A DNA stretch of 64,000 nucleotides from Yponomeuta sedellus (GCA_934045075.1 OW203740.1:18551878-18615877); one strand, 5' to 3'; positions 1 through 9,409 are shown, numbered from the stretch's first letter. A program made the numbers and translations. The notes: generated from the sequence alone by a model not told the origin.

Positions 1-1459
1 AGAGCAGGTCTTTGCTGGGGTGGAACTCGCCGCGGCCGATCTGCTCGTGCAGACGCTCGTAGGAGGCGCTGTTTGGCGCGATCATCTTCATCAGCGGGCT
101 TCGTACGTGGGTCATGTATACCATCGGTGACAGGGCGTACATCATCGTGATTTTGTCGTTGTAGGCGGGGCGGGAGGCGGCGAGGGCGAAGAAAGCGGTG
201 GTTCCCTGCGAGTGGCCGACGTAGACGAGTTTCTGCTCCTTGGTGGTTTGGAGAGCATAGTCGATCATAGCTGGGAGGTCGTGGAGCGCGATCTCGTCAT
301 TACTGTACTGCCAGAAGTCGGGGAGAGCGGGGTGCTTGGCAGCGTGGTGGCGGGAGTACTTGCTGCCGCGGGTGTTGCCGAGCCATACGTCATAGCCGGC
401 TTCGGCCAGGATGTAGGGGAGCGATTTGCCGGGCCCCAACAGCAGCCAGTCGTCAGCACTTCCGAGCAGACCATGCACCAACAGTACGACTGGCCTCTTC
501 TGAGTAGTCAACGTGCTGGGAGCAATGCGGAACAGTGTCAGGATGTAGCCGTCGTCGGTCTTAACGGTATGTTCTTCAACATTGTATTGATGCTTCCTCA
601 TCATTTCGGTGGCGTTGAGATGGATGTCTTCATTCTCGAGGTTGGCAGCCATTTCGTAGTCTCTGTGAAACTGCATCTTGGCTTCCTCAGTGTAGTGGTT
701 CATGGTCTTATAGGCGTTGCCGTAGATTTTCTCGATGTCCTCCTTGGTCGCGACGGGCGAGTATGGGCCGGCGGCAAAAGAAATGCCATTCCAAGAGATA
801 GCGTCACCGTAGCTCAGGATATCCTTCATCTCTTGCGATGATTGGTCCTTGAATCTGGATTGGCCTTGGGCGAACTGTGCTCTGTAGATGGGCATCTGAT
901 TCATGTTGTATTTGTTCACCCACTCATTTTTCTGAGAGTTGTCGCCGTTGAATCTGGGTTCCTTAGCGAATTCCTCAGAATCTTCTTGTCTGTTCATTTG
1001 CACGTTGAAGTTGCGGCTGGGCCCCTCATTGTTTATATCTCGTTGTGGCTTGTCCATGAATTCCGGTGCGTATCTCTGGTAGAGGCTCTGCTGCTGATTT
1101 TTTTCGTCATTTTCACGCAGTTTGTTAAGGCGAGCTTGTGCATTCAGCTGGTTGATCCACGCCTGGCTGTTCTTCTGGGCTATGCGTTGGTTCCTGTTGT
1201 TAATGTCCTTGTCAAAGTTGAGGACCTCGATGTACTTTTGGATGTAGGAGGCGACGTCCCCGTTGGCCTCCCGGGAGTTCTCGTTGCTGGCGGAGGCACG
1301 ATCCTCGGTGGCCTTGTATTGGTACTGATCGATGAAGTCCAGCGGGTTCACCATAAGTTCGCCAACTTGAGGGTACTGCGGCTGAGCGTACTGGTTGAAA
1401 ATCCTGCCAACGATGGCGGTAGGTAAAGCCAGGCAGAGTAGAATGCAGGCGGCCTTCAT
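1..1459 (-). CDS. Acid lipase (gastric/lysosomal type) with long N-terminal extension, 3' end outside window
   Basis: Minus-strand frame open from ATG 1457-1459 to the window edge: 486 codons, no stop. It begins with a signal peptide (MKAACILLCLALPTAIVG). Residues about 19-270 are polar and rich in Asn, Gln, Lys and Glu, unlike any domain I know. The lipase part starts near residue 274 (ENEDIHLNATEMMRKHQYNV) and has the oxyanion-loop HGLLGSADDW (His329-Gly330) and the nucleophile elbow GHSQGTT (Ser417). The catalytic Asp and His should lie beyond position 1. The family are secreted or lysosomal alpha/beta hydrolases that cut triacylglycerols or sterol esters; ordinary members have only about 60-110 residues before this lipase part, so about 270 is exceptional. 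There are no introns in the visible part. A TATA box lies about 50 bp upstream. The lipase call is certain from motifs; substrate is inferred. Confidence 0.93.
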   Translation of the reverse strand, partial: MKAACILLCLALPTAIVGRIFNQYAQPQYPQVGELMVNPLDFIDQYQYKATEDRASASNENSREANGDVASYIQKYIEVLNFDKDINNRNQRIAQKNSQAWINQLNAQARLNKLRENDEKNQQQSLYQRYAPEFMDKPQRDINNEGPSRNFNVQMNRQEDSEEFAKEPRFNGDNSQKNEWVNKYNMNQMPIYRAQFAQGQSRFKDQSSQEMKDILSYGDAISWNGISFAAGPYSPVATKEDIEKIYGNAYKTMNHYTEEAKMQFHRDYEMAANLENEDIHLNATEMMRKHQYNVEEHTVKTDDGYILTLFRIAPSTLTTQKRPVVLLVHGLLGSADDWLLLGPGKSLPYILAEAGYDVWLGNTRGSKYSRHHAAKHPALPDFWQYSNDEIALHDLPAMIDYALQTTKEQKLVYVGHSQGTTAFFALAASRPAYNDKITMMYALSPMVYMTHVRSPLMKMIAPNSASYERLHEQIGRGEFHPSKDLL

Positions 1460-1505
1460 TTTGCCGGTGTCTAAGTGAATATGACGCCGATGTGTTAGTA
1501 GAGAG

Positions 1506-1513
1506 TATTTATA
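1506..1513 (-). promoter_or_regulatory. TATA box of the first lipase gene
   Basis: The minus strand reads TATAAATA here, 47-54 bp upstream of the lipase ATG at 1459. This spacing would give a short 5' UTR of about 20-25 nt if transcription starts near 1480. No cap-site element was identified. Confidence 0.6.
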
Positions 1514-1707
1514 TGGATTTGAATTTGCGAATGCAGCAAGGTGGGCGCGGGACGCGGAACGGCAAAGTGCATTGCAAGCAAATGTAGAATTCGTGTACTT
1601 TCCTAGATATTAGAAATATTGTTAAGCAATATTAATCGAAGTAATACCTTTCCGTAGGACATTGATCCCAAGAAAAAGTACTTTGGGACCTTGTACTTGG
1701 CTGGGAA

Positions 1708-1832
1708 CAAAAAAAACCAGGTCTTGGATGTTTACATGTTTGTGATGTCGTTGTTTCTGGTTCCCACGACACAGGGTATCCTAGTGTGGGCCAGAAGCAA
1801 TGTATGTGCCTGTATGTAAATGTTATGTTATG
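1708..1832 (+). mobile_element. SINE family B, 5'-truncated tail
   Basis: This segment matches the 3' body of the family B SINE at 7846-8048 (motifs GATGTTTACATGTTTGTGAT and CACGACACAGGGTATCCTAG). The tRNA-like head is missing. It ends in ATGTTATGTTATG-type simple repeats. Confidence 0.7.
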
Positions 1833-2762
1833 TTATATTTTTGTAATTGTTATTTACAAAACAGTTTAACTGCGCTCGCTACACTGACACTTTTGTATGC
1901 GGGCAAACGCGCGTGACTCGCATGAGTTTCGCTTTACCTATGACAATTAAGCGTGCTTACGTAACGTGCTATTATTGGTCCCCTTCTCCTGTCCTGTCCC
2001 ATGTCCGTTTCGTGATACTAGCTCACAAAACCTGGAAAAAGCTTTTATCCCCAGCGGCGTACGTGTGGTTGGCGAATAATTTATTCATTAATAATTCATT
2101 TTCTAAATGCCCCTGAAAAACATTTATAGTATTATTTATACGTCGTAAATGACAGGAGTTCCTCTCATAAAACATATCTTTTTTACAATCCGTTGTAGGA
2201 ATAGGTAGTGGTAGAGGTCTGAAGTTCTACTAATTGTTGAAGAGGAAGCCTAGCGCTGTAATAAAACTCTATTTTGAAAGGAATGAATAACGAAGAACAT
2301 TTTTATACCTTAATCTAATTATTATTATATCTCTCAGTGAACTGTAGTTCCAAAACAATTTAGCGGCTCCAGTTAGCGCATTAGATTCGAATGAGCGTTG
2401 ACTGTTACTATGTCCTCGTACTTGAACGCGTTCCAAATCGTGCGTGTATTCGCAGCTCCCTAATATCACAACTTAGCAGTTACGCAGTACTTATCGAAAT
2501 GTAATTACAGGCGACTTTGCTAGAAAAATGTTAACGTTGATCAGCGGTTGACATACAGGGTGTCCCTGAACTCATGTCCAAAGAAAATTTAGTCCTATTT
2601 ATGCAGGCAGGCACATAGTTTTAGGGAGTAACAAATATTTTCAATTGATCACTTAAAATCTAGCATGGAGTAGACGACAGCAAGTCAATAAATTGTGCAC
2701 TCTACGCAGTTACGTACTTCCGTTGAGACTCATATGTAAAGGTTGATCGGTTATCGACTCTA
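1833..2762. other. Intergenic, nothing recognised
   Basis: This is AT-rich DNA without a supported gene. An 89-codon open frame at 1847-2116 has no recognisable motif and no signs of coding use. Confidence 0.5.
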
Positions 2763-2765
2763 AGA

Positions 2766-2845
2766 CCCCACTCGAGTGGAGTGGCTAGACCTGTTACACT
2801 TCACATTAGTGAGGTCCCGGGTTCGAATCCCGTCAATATACCACT
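2766..2845 (+). mobile_element. tRNA-like SINE head
   Basis: The segment has a pol III B-box (GGTTCGAATCC at 2820-2830) and an A-box-like stretch about 45 bp upstream. It does not fold into a complete tRNA and runs on into non-tRNA sequence, so a degenerate SINE head is more likely than a tRNA gene. Confidence 0.45.
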
Positions 2846-3144
2846 GAGTTTGTTTTCTTAGTTATACACATTAATCACGCCGACATAACAGTAAGACCAG
2901 TAGGAAAATAATTTAAAAAATAGTTTAGTATACCTCCCCCACTCCTATATTTTATTAGGGATGCAATTTTTGTCTCGTCCACACCATAGCGCTGGGTATC
3001 TTTGGCTTGGTCGGTTTAAACATTGTGAAAACTATTTTTCAATTTTACCAAGCAATGGTATAATAGTTCTCACCATAAATTACACCTTATAACTTTGAAA
3101 TAAAGTCCAAAACCAATGGAAACTGTATACCAGCTCTGCCCGTT

Positions 3145-3335
3145 GTAACGGTGCAAACCTCTTTTCACCATTTTTATTTCTTTTTCTATCTATAATTTTC
3201 GAATATTTAAATTTTGTCACACATTTCGAAACCCTCATTTTCATCTCTACTACCTACTACTTTACCCTTCGACCAGATCTGACTATTTTACCGGCTTATC
3301 CGTTTTTATCCAGTTTTTCTGTTTTATTATAAAAT
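3145..3335 (-). repeat. Dispersed repeat H, diverged copy
   Basis: It is the reverse complement of part of the segment at 34748-35006. It begins GTAACGGTGCAAACCTC and includes a tract around CCGTTTTTATCCAGTTTTTC. A third fragment lies at 56521-56627. No coding capacity is visible. Confidence 0.6.
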
Positions 3336-3623
3336 ATCTATCTACAAATAAAACAACACCTGAAGTCGTATTTGTAAAGGATATACAACGTTCCGCCGTT
3401 AAAGGGTTAAGGTTCCGTTTGCGGAATAAAGCTTAAAGCGCTTTTGTTAGAGTTGGGCGTATTTCCCACTCTCCCGGCTAAACGGTTAATTGTAGAAACG
3501 TGAAAAAAAAGGATATTCGGTAAAAACCTATCACGGCCAGTGGATTTTATAATGCAACACGTAGGGGTAGGTAATAGGTGACAACTTATTAAAGGAAAAC
3601 TCAATTGAAAATTACTTTGAAAA

Positions 3624-3695
3624 GCGGTGGTAGCGCAAGGGTAGAGCTGCGGCTTTATATTTAGGAGGTCGTGGGTTCAAATCACGTCATTACCA
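3624..3695 (+). mobile_element. tRNA-like SINE head
   Basis: GGTGGTAGCGCAAGGGTA (A-box region) and GTGGGTTCAAATC (B-box) have tRNA spacing. The acceptor stem does not close, and the segment runs into (CATGAC)n-like sequence. This is consistent with a SINE rather than a functional tRNA. Confidence 0.5.
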
Positions 3696-3789
3696 TGACC
3701 ATGACCATGTATCAATGACTTTTCTAAGTGACTCTTATGTAATTCCTGATATAGTCTTTTTGTTGCACTAACCCGTGCTGAGGACAATT

Positions 3790-3881
3790 TTAAAAAACTA
3801 TTTAGAGGCTAAAAATTCCACCCATGCCGGGACTCGAACCCGCGACCTCTGGCCAACCGTACCAGCGCTCTCCCAAATGAC
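3790..3881 (-). mobile_element. SINE family A, tRNA-like part
   Basis: On the minus strand it carries GGGTTCGAGTCCCGGCATGG and the tail TAGCCTCTAAATAG typical of family A. It is paired with a plus-strand copy at 3900-4005, so the two make an imperfect inverted repeat. Confidence 0.7.
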
Positions 3882-3899
3882 CTAATACATAGAATTTTG

Positions 3900-4005
3900 T
3901 AAAGAGGTTCGAAATTTCGCTAATGCCCATTAGCTCCATTGGGAGAGCGCTGGCACGGTTAGCCAGAGGTCGCGGGTTCGAGTCTCGGCATGGGCGGAAT
4001 TTTTA
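3900..4005 (+). mobile_element. SINE family A, tRNA-like part
   Basis: It contains GCCCATTAGCTCCATTGGGA, then GGTCGCGGGTTCGAGTCTCG, with tRNA-like A- and B-boxes. This is the inverted partner of the copy at 3790-3881. Confidence 0.7.
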
Positions 4006-4009
4006 TATA

Positions 4010-4450
4010 GGTATATTCTTTATTGCAAAAAGTAATTTGAAATATGATTACATGAATTTTGTTTCAAAGGCGAACTTATCTCTAACAGAGATCTCTTCCA
4101 GCCAACCTTAGCATTGGGTGTTTAAATTTATGTAGCGGGAGGAAGGGAGAAATTTTTATAACTATATAAATAAGTAATAATACGATAATACACTTACATA
4201 TAAATATACACTTATAGGTACATACATAAACTTACTATGTGATGTTAGACAGGTAGTGCTCTTTTAACCTCTTCTTGAAAGCATATACCTACGGATGAAC
4301 TCTCTTGAATATAGTTAGGAAGCTTGTTCCAAAGTTGCGCGGCTCGGACAGTGAAAGAGTAAGAGAAAATTTTTGTATTGCTAGAAGGATAGCATTTAGT
4401 CTCTTCGTCTTTAGGAATAATTTTAGTCTCTAAATAGGTCTTTTAAAATT
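4010..4450 (-). pseudogene. 3' end of a CR1/Jockey-like non-LTR retrotransposon
   Basis: The minus strand encodes a decayed C-terminus typical of non-LTR reverse transcriptases (reading SFTVRAARLWNKLPNYIQES) from about 4450 to 4230. A 3' UTR follows and ends in GCAATAAAGAATATA at 4010. The same kind of tail occurs at 47652-47840. The rest of the element is absent, as expected for a 5'-truncated LINE insertion. Confidence 0.65.
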
Positions 4451-4504
4451 CCTAGTATACATATAATAAAGAATATTTTATATTTGTGATATTGTAGTAG
4501 CAAT

Positions 4505-4665
4505 ATCACTCTGTAACTGTGAAGGTGTTCACATACCTCAGTGTTTGATGTCGCCAAACTGCAGTGGGCACGCGTCGTAATTAAGCCCAACCTCTCTCTC
4601 TCTCTCTTTCTCTCTCTCTGAGGCCTGTGGCTTACAGTGGCACATATAGGCTACATAAAAATGAT
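4505..4665 (+). mobile_element. SINE family D' tail
   Basis: It shares the order AACTGTGAAGG...TTCACATACCTCAG...GTGGGCACGCG...CTCTCTCTCT...GAGGCCTGTG with fragments at 9270-9390 and 45835-46010. It contains an expanded (CT)n tract at 4590-4621. Confidence 0.6.
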
Positions 4666-4862
4666 ACAAATGATCTGTTATTACAGATCCTACCAAACTT
4701 ATGGCAGCAATAGAGTATTGAGTGTTGATACTTAGTTTTTTTTTATTTAAGATTAAGATTAATTCACATTCAATTGTTATTGTAACATAAGTTATAGTAT
4801 AACGTAATTATTAAGTTGTCTTATTATTATCCAATGAATAGTCCATACATTTTAAATATAGT

Positions 4863-4899
4863 GAAGTTATATATTAATTATATATTAATATATAACTTC
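4863..4899. repeat. AT-rich palindrome
   Basis: GAAGTTATATATTAA is followed, after about 9 nt, by its near inverse AATATATAACTTC. It is a short hairpin in very AT-rich DNA (4735-4925) where nothing else is recognised. Confidence 0.6.
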
Positions 4900-4926
4900 A
4901 TTATATATTAATATATTATTTATTAG

Positions 4927-5075
4927 TTATATATTAAACGGGTCAAATCGCGATTATTTATTAGGCAAAACGTAATTACCTTATTTCCCGACGTTTCGGC
5001 AGCGTTACAGTTGCCGTGGTCTCGGATAGACTGAAGTGGCGAGTATATAATGAGTATAGCGAATCATTAAGAAAT
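4927..5075 (+). repeat. Dispersed repeat with CCGACGTTTCGG core
   Basis: ATATTAAACGGGTCAAATCG, CCCGACGTTTCGGCAGCG and GAATCATTAAGAAATAC occur in order. An internally deleted copy lies at 8795-8868 and a core fragment at 9971-10012. The class is not identified. Confidence 0.55.
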
Positions 5076-5092
5076 ACTATTGAGTATAAAAT

Positions 5093-5350
5093 GTTTAAAA
5101 ACCTATTTAGAGGCTAAAAATTTCACCCATGCTGGGATTCGAACCCGCGTCCTCTGGCTATCCGTGCCAATTGAACTAATGGGCGACTCACCGGCATCAG
5201 TGAAATTTCGAACCTCTTTACACTATTCTCTGTATTACGTAGGTACAGGCAGCGACATCTGGCTTAAGTAAATTGCATCACTTACAGCCCCGACTACCTA
5301 CTTTGCAGTTAGGTTTTTACATCGGAATGATATCACTGTACCCACATGAT
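5093..5350 (-). mobile_element. SINE family A, long copy
   Basis: The minus-strand order is about 150-190 bp of non-tRNA sequence (GTCGCTGCCTGTACC region), then a tRNA-like module with GGGTTCGAATCCCAGCATGG, then the tail TAGCCTCTAAATAGGTTTTT. The tRNA-like module is near the 3' end instead of the 5' end. Confidence 0.75.
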
Positions 5351-5521
5351 TATACTATTTTTATTTTTAATGCACTAACCCGTGCTAAGGAAAAATTTAA
5401 AACCTATTTAGAGACTAATTTTTTTTTAATTTTAAAAAATGTTGTTAGTTCTGTAAAGCAGGTAAAACCCCTCCTTATACCAATCCCACACGCACTTGTT
5501 TATGGGTTTGATTCCCAATGA

Positions 5522-5637
5522 GGGCCGTCGTACTGGATCTGAATAAATGGTTTCAGTCTGAGTGTATTTCCATGTTGTGATGTCCTTGGGTCCTAGCAGA
5601 TTATCCTAGTTTGGGACCAAGACAAGTGATTGTATCG
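5522..5637 (+). mobile_element. SINE family C tail
   Basis: It carries GTGTATTTCCATGTTGTGAT and TTATCCTAGTTTGGGACCAA, as in the fuller copies at 35174-35340 (plus) and 45345-45505 (minus). The B-box head is lost. Confidence 0.6.
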
Positions 5638-5850
5638 AGTGGAAGTTATTATTAGTTTTATTTGAGGAAAAGTTAATTTAATTTAATTGTTACGAGTAGG
5701 TACTTAGAAAAACATGTTGATGTACTACCCTTTGGGTCGGAATTATCAATATAAATACCTACAGAGTGTTTGTTTCTTAACATTTAATTATATAGTAGGT
5801 TCAATACATGGCAAACCAAACGGTCTTTTTAAAAGTACGTATAATGGAAA

Positions 5851-6268
5851 GCGTACCCGTATAGCGGTGGTAGCTCAGTGGGTAGAACCATAGACTGGCA
5901 AGCGAGAGCCCCAGGTTCGATCCCGAGTGCGGGCATGAACCAATGACTTTGTTTAATTTCAAAGTTACGTACATTTGCGAATTTGCAGTCGCAATACCAC
6001 ACGCTAACTGTGAAGGAAAACATCGTGAGGAAACCCGCGGCTTGGTTGGCTCCGCACGTATTGACTAGTCTTTCCTGCGGGCTAGGCCGACTATGCTGTC
6101 AGGATGGTATAGGTGCTGGGCAAGCCTACACCATCTATAAAACCATGACCCAGGCACTACAGCGTCGGAGTGGTCCCTTCACCCATCTAGTGTGAGTGAA
6201 CATATACCACTGGACGCTGTATAAATCATCTCATTAAGTAGATGCAAAAAGGCCAATATTAGTATTAT
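5851..6268 (+). mobile_element. tRNA-derived SINE family D, full-length copy 1
   Basis: The pol III A-box (TGGTAGCTCAGTGGGTAGAA) and B-box (AGGTTCGATCCC) form a tRNA-like head. A body of about 330 bp is shared with the copies at 38273-38611 and 63100-63505, and ends AGTAGATGCAAAAAGGCC. An 11-bp direct repeat TATAATGGAAA at 5840-5850 and 6269-6279 looks like its target-site duplication. Open frames here are not genes. Confidence 0.85.
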
Positions 6269-6416
6269 TATAATGGAAAAGAATTTTCCTCCTTGTGGGA
6301 TAGATTGTTCTAAACCTGAATAAACTAACATTCTTAAGGTATCATTTTACTCTGATATATTTCGTAGATTATGTGTATAAAATTTCACCCAGTTATATAT
6401 ATCAGTGTCAATAATA

Positions 6417-6768
6417 ATGGAAGCGCTCGTGGCCTAGTCGAACCGAGTGATTGGAATCAAACAACAGGCGCGGTCAGATGCAGGGTGGGTGACCGTCCCG
6501 TGACTACCGCTAGTGGCATTTTTCCGAGCGCTTCCGTGCATCGCAAGGCACGTTAAACCGATGTTGCCGACTGTCATGTAATTGCAGTCGTTAAGCCATG
6601 TCAGAGGCCTTATGGGCGGCTTGAAAACTACTGACACTAAAGCCCGCCACTGTCTTACAATCCTCCACCAACCCGGACTTGGCCCCCGTGGTGGAGTATG
6701 GCCTAACCTTCCTGCGATGCAGGAAGAGTCTCGTGCCCCAGATGTGGAGACATGCAGAGGGTTGATAT
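6417..6768 (+). mobile_element. 5S rRNA-derived SINE (family E), full-length
   Basis: The first 100 bp resemble the internal promoter region of 5S rRNA: AATCAAACAACAGGCGCGGT followed by GGGTGGGTGACCGTCCCGTG, in A-box to C-box order. The body has CGTCAGAGGCC-like and CAACCCGGACTTGG motifs, and the 3' part has TGCGATGCAGGAAGAG and GTGCCCCAGATGTGG. A full minus copy is at 9410-9771. Confidence 0.75.
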
Positions 6769-6819
6769 CGATCGATCGATATTTTTTTTCTGTGTATAAA
6801 TATTGTAATACATAATCGT

Positions 6820-6888
6820 ATGGACTAACCTTCCTGAGATGCAGGACCCGTGCCCCAGCAGTGGGGACATACAAGGACATGATATCGA
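6820..6888 (+). mobile_element. 5S-derived SINE 3' fragment
   Basis: This repeats only the 3' end of family E (CTTCCTGAGATGCAGGACCC, GTGGGGACATACAAGG), just downstream of the full copy. Confidence 0.6.
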
Positions 6889-6954
6889 ATAATAAAAATA
6901 GAAAATACTTATTTGTCTTTAAACAAAGTATCACTTATACAATGATCACTTATA

Positions 6955-7178
6955 CAGTCTGTTAGCTTTTAGAATATAGGTACCTCGGGCTCTAGAGTAG
7001 GCTTCGGTTTTCACCGAAAGCACACCAGTGTAATACTGCTCTCTGCTCTGTATAAAACTTTTCTTCACTATTTTGAAAAAGTTAAGTGTCATATTAGTTC
7101 TGATATTTCTGTTACACGCCGTATATAGCCGATTCCATCCGATAGTAGCCGAGGTATATTCTAAAAGCTAACAAACTG
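6955..7178. mobile_element. Tc1/mariner-type MITE, 224 bp
   Basis: The inverted ends are CAGTCTGTTAGCTTTTAGAA and its near complement ending TAGCTTTTAG-type AAGCTAACAAACTG, about 30 bp each. TA dinucleotides flank both sides (6953-6954 and 7179-7180). A CAGT...ACTG end with a TA target duplication is typical of Tc1/mariner non-autonomous elements. There is no ORF inside. Confidence 0.65.
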
Positions 7179-7222
7179 TACTGTAGTAGAGCATAAATGA
7201 CAGTTAACTTCATAATTATAAC

Positions 7223-7719
7223 CAGTGTTGCCAACTTAGTGGATTTACCACTAAATCTGGTGGTTTCGACACCCCTCTTAGTGGCAGAATATTTCATTTA
7301 GTGGTTTTTTTAATGGCTTTTTATCGAAAAAGTTTTGTTTCAAATTACGTGACTTAGGTGATAAGTTATTTTGTAAATGTAATAACCTCCCTTACACATT
7401 TCTCAATTGAGGGTTCATCAGAAGAAGACCTATTATAAAAAAAACACATAATTGTAGTAAATTGATTAAATGATAATTATTGATGTTGATTTAGTAACAA
7501 AAATGTTGATTTATGAATAAAAATTTTGATTTACTAATAAAAATGTTGATCTTTATGAAAGACATTAATTTGACCATTGATTCATAACGTAATTGAATGA
7601 AAATATGGTTTAGTGGGTAATATAGTGGATTCCAGATATTTAACAGTTTTTGTTAGTGTATTTCTAGTGGTTTTGCAAAAAAATCTGGTGGGGAGTTGGC
7701 ATAAGCGTTGGCAACACTG
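7223..7719. mobile_element. hAT-type non-autonomous element, 497 bp
   Basis: Its ends are CAGTGTTGCCAAC and GTTGGCAACACTG. The 8-bp flanks ATTATAAC (7215-7222) and ATTAAAAC (7720-7727) match at 7 of 8 positions. An 8-bp target duplication and a CAGTG end fit the hAT superfamily (family knowledge). The interior is AT-rich with repeated TAGTGG motifs and no transposase. Confidence 0.7.
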
Positions 7720-7743
7720 ATTAAAACTTCCACACAAAACAAT

Positions 7744-7845
7744 CACTTCTCTTGGTCCCAAACTACGATAAATGCCCTGTGCCAAGATAATGAGACGAGG
7801 ACATCACAAACATGGAAATACTTAGCCATTTCTGTGAGCCACAGA
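7744..7845 (-). mobile_element. SINE family C, first half (split)
   Basis: The family C tail reads on the minus strand (TTGGTCCCAAACTACG, GGACATCACAAACATGG). The rest of the same copy continues at 8049-8130, on the far side of an inserted family B SINE. Confidence 0.6.
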
Positions 7846-8048
7846 CGACCTCTGTGGCGCAGCGGCAGTGCATCTGCCTACCATGCAAGCGGTACCGGTT
7901 TCGTACCCCTGCTGGAGACAAAAAAACCCCAGTTCTTGGATGTTTACATTTTTGTGATGTCGCTGTTTCTGGTTCCCACGACACAGAAGATCCTAGTGTG
8001 GGGCCAGAAGCAATGTATGTGCCTGTACGTAAATGTTATGTTATGTGT
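7846..8048 (+). mobile_element. tRNA-derived SINE family B
   Basis: The head CCTCTGTGGCGCAGCGGCAG gives an A-box, with a degenerate B-box GGTTTCGTACCC. The shared tail GATGTTTACATTTTTGTGAT...GGTTCCCACGACACAG follows and ends in a TTATGTTATG-type simple repeat. It sits inside a family C copy. Confidence 0.7.
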
Positions 8049-8130
8049 ACAAATGTACGGCGGTCCGCAATAGGGATCGAATACACGTCCTCCGGTATGG
8101 TAATCAAGCAATCAAACACGGCAAGACAGT
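8049..8130 (-). mobile_element. SINE family C, second half (split)
   Basis: ACAAATGTACGGCGGTCCGC and a B-box-like GGGATCGAATACACG occur in the order of the copy at 45345-45505. This is the 5' half of the interrupted copy. Confidence 0.55.
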
Positions 8131-8447
8131 AATAAAACCACAATAAAGTTTATTTTGGCCCATCCCCGTATTTAGTTTGCTTGAACCTTTGACCACGCAT
8201 GCAGATCTTGTGGGTCAACCTGTATACTACCTAAACTAGGGCGCACGAGCATTCTGCATAAAATAACAATATTGCTTGTTTTTAATAACTCGTCAGCTGA
8301 ATTTATGATAATTTTAGTCAGTTCGATAAATAAGGCTACCTTGCAAGTAATCACTTTTTAGGGTGTTTTTTATGTAGACTATAAAGTAGGTACCACTGCA
8401 GGGCACTGACCTTCTCTTAGCGAGAGAGTATACAAAATTATAGAGAA

Positions 8448-8566
8448 CATAACATAACATTTACATACAGGCATAAACATTGCTTCTTGCCCCACACTAG
8501 GATACCCTGTGTCGTGGGTACTAGAAACAGCGACATCACCAACATAAATAAATATTCTTGGACATA
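8448..8566 (-). mobile_element. SINE family B tail fragment
   Basis: It is the minus-strand tail of family B: ATAACATAACATTTACATAC, CCACACTAGGATACCCTGTG, GAAACAGCGACATCACC. The head is absent. The stretch 8131-8447 before it holds nothing recognised. Confidence 0.65.
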
Positions 8567-8699
8567 TTACACAGATCTCGTTAGCCATACTAAGTACAAC
8601 TAAATGACTTGTGTTATAGGTGCTAACTCAACGATAAGATTGAATACAATAAGATAGTATAGGTACATGACAAACTAGAAAAGTTCGTTTGCTAGTTTG

Positions 8700-8776
8700 A
8701 CCCGGCCGGGGATCGAACCCAGAACCTTCGGTTTTACAGTCAGCGTGCCAAACCGCTGCGCCACCGAGGCCGTCAA
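8700..8776 (-). mobile_element. tRNA-like SINE head (family F)
   Basis: On the minus strand: CGGTGGCGCAGCGGTTTGGC (A-box) and GGTTCTGGGTTCGATCCCCG (B-box). There is no 3' tRNA end; the head stops near 8700. A related head lies at 44833-44905. Confidence 0.5.
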
Positions 8777-8794
8777 ACATGTATAAGTACATAG

Positions 8795-8868
8795 TTATAT
8801 ATTAAACGGGTCAAATCGCGATTATTTATCAGGTAAAACGTATGAGTATCGCGAATCATTAAGAAATA
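8795..8868 (+). repeat. Dispersed repeat, short internally deleted copy
   Basis: It shares ATATTAAACGGGTCAAATCG at its start and GCGAATCATTAAGAAATAC at its end with 4927-5075. The CCGACGTTTCGG core is missing. Confidence 0.6.
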
Positions 8869-8874
8869 CAAACA

Positions 8875-8960
8875 TGTAAACATCCAAGACCTGGGTTTTT
8901 TTTTGTACCCAGCCGGGGATCGAGCCCGGGACCTCTCAGTATGGACTCAATTATCTCGGG
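8875..8960 (-). mobile_element. SINE family B head fragment
   Basis: The minus strand carries a B-box in CCGGGCTCGATCCCCGGCTG, followed by the CCCAGGTCTTGGATGTTTAC tail start of family B. It is degraded on the head side. Confidence 0.5.
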
Positions 8961-8999
8961 TAGGTACCTATCGCGGATTGCCGATGTCAAGCGCTAAGG

Positions 9000-9194
9000 T
9001 ATTTGAATACCTCAGACGCTCAGGTTTCCTCGCGATGTTTTCCTTCAAAGTTAGCGAGTGTTATTGCTATTATAACTTCACAAATGTACAGAACTTAGAA
9101 AATAAAGTCATTGGGTAAATGCATGCTCGCACTGGGAATCAAACCTGCGTCTCTCGCTTCCGAGTCCATTGTTCTACCCACTGGGCTACCGCCT
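9000..9194 (-). mobile_element. tRNA-derived SINE family D'
   Basis: The minus-strand head has GGTAGCCCAGTGGGTAGAAC and a B-box-like GCAGGTTTGATTCCC. The body reads CTTTGAAGGAAAACATCGCG. It is a relative of family D with a different 3' part. Confidence 0.65.
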
Positions 9195-9269
9195 TTTAGG
9201 GTGTATTTTTCTAAAATAAACGCACTTTTGAAACGCGATATTGACAACACCAAGGCGGCAGAAGGACAA

Positions 9270-9390
9270 AGGACACCGTGGGGAAACCTGAGTTGTTCAC
9301 ATACCTCAGCGCTTAAAATTCCCAATCCACGGTGGGCACGCATGGTGATTGAGTTCAGACTCTCTCTTGGAGAGAAGGCCTGTGTTCTAC
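9270..9390 (+). mobile_element. SINE family D' tail fragment
   Basis: GGGGAAACCTGAGTTGTTCA, ACGGTGGGCACGCATGG and GAGAGAAGGCCTGTGTTC match the D' tails at 4505-4665 and 45835-46010. Confidence 0.6.
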
Positions 9391-9409
9391 AGTAGGATGT
9401 TTATAGTTA

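Noticed and set aside
212..1426. Plus-strand frames opposite the first lipase.
   Set aside because: They are shadows of the minus-strand lipase reading frame, which has all the catalytic motifs.
1847..2116. 89-codon frame as a small gene.
   Set aside because: No motif, partner or regulatory signal; it lies just after a SINE tail.
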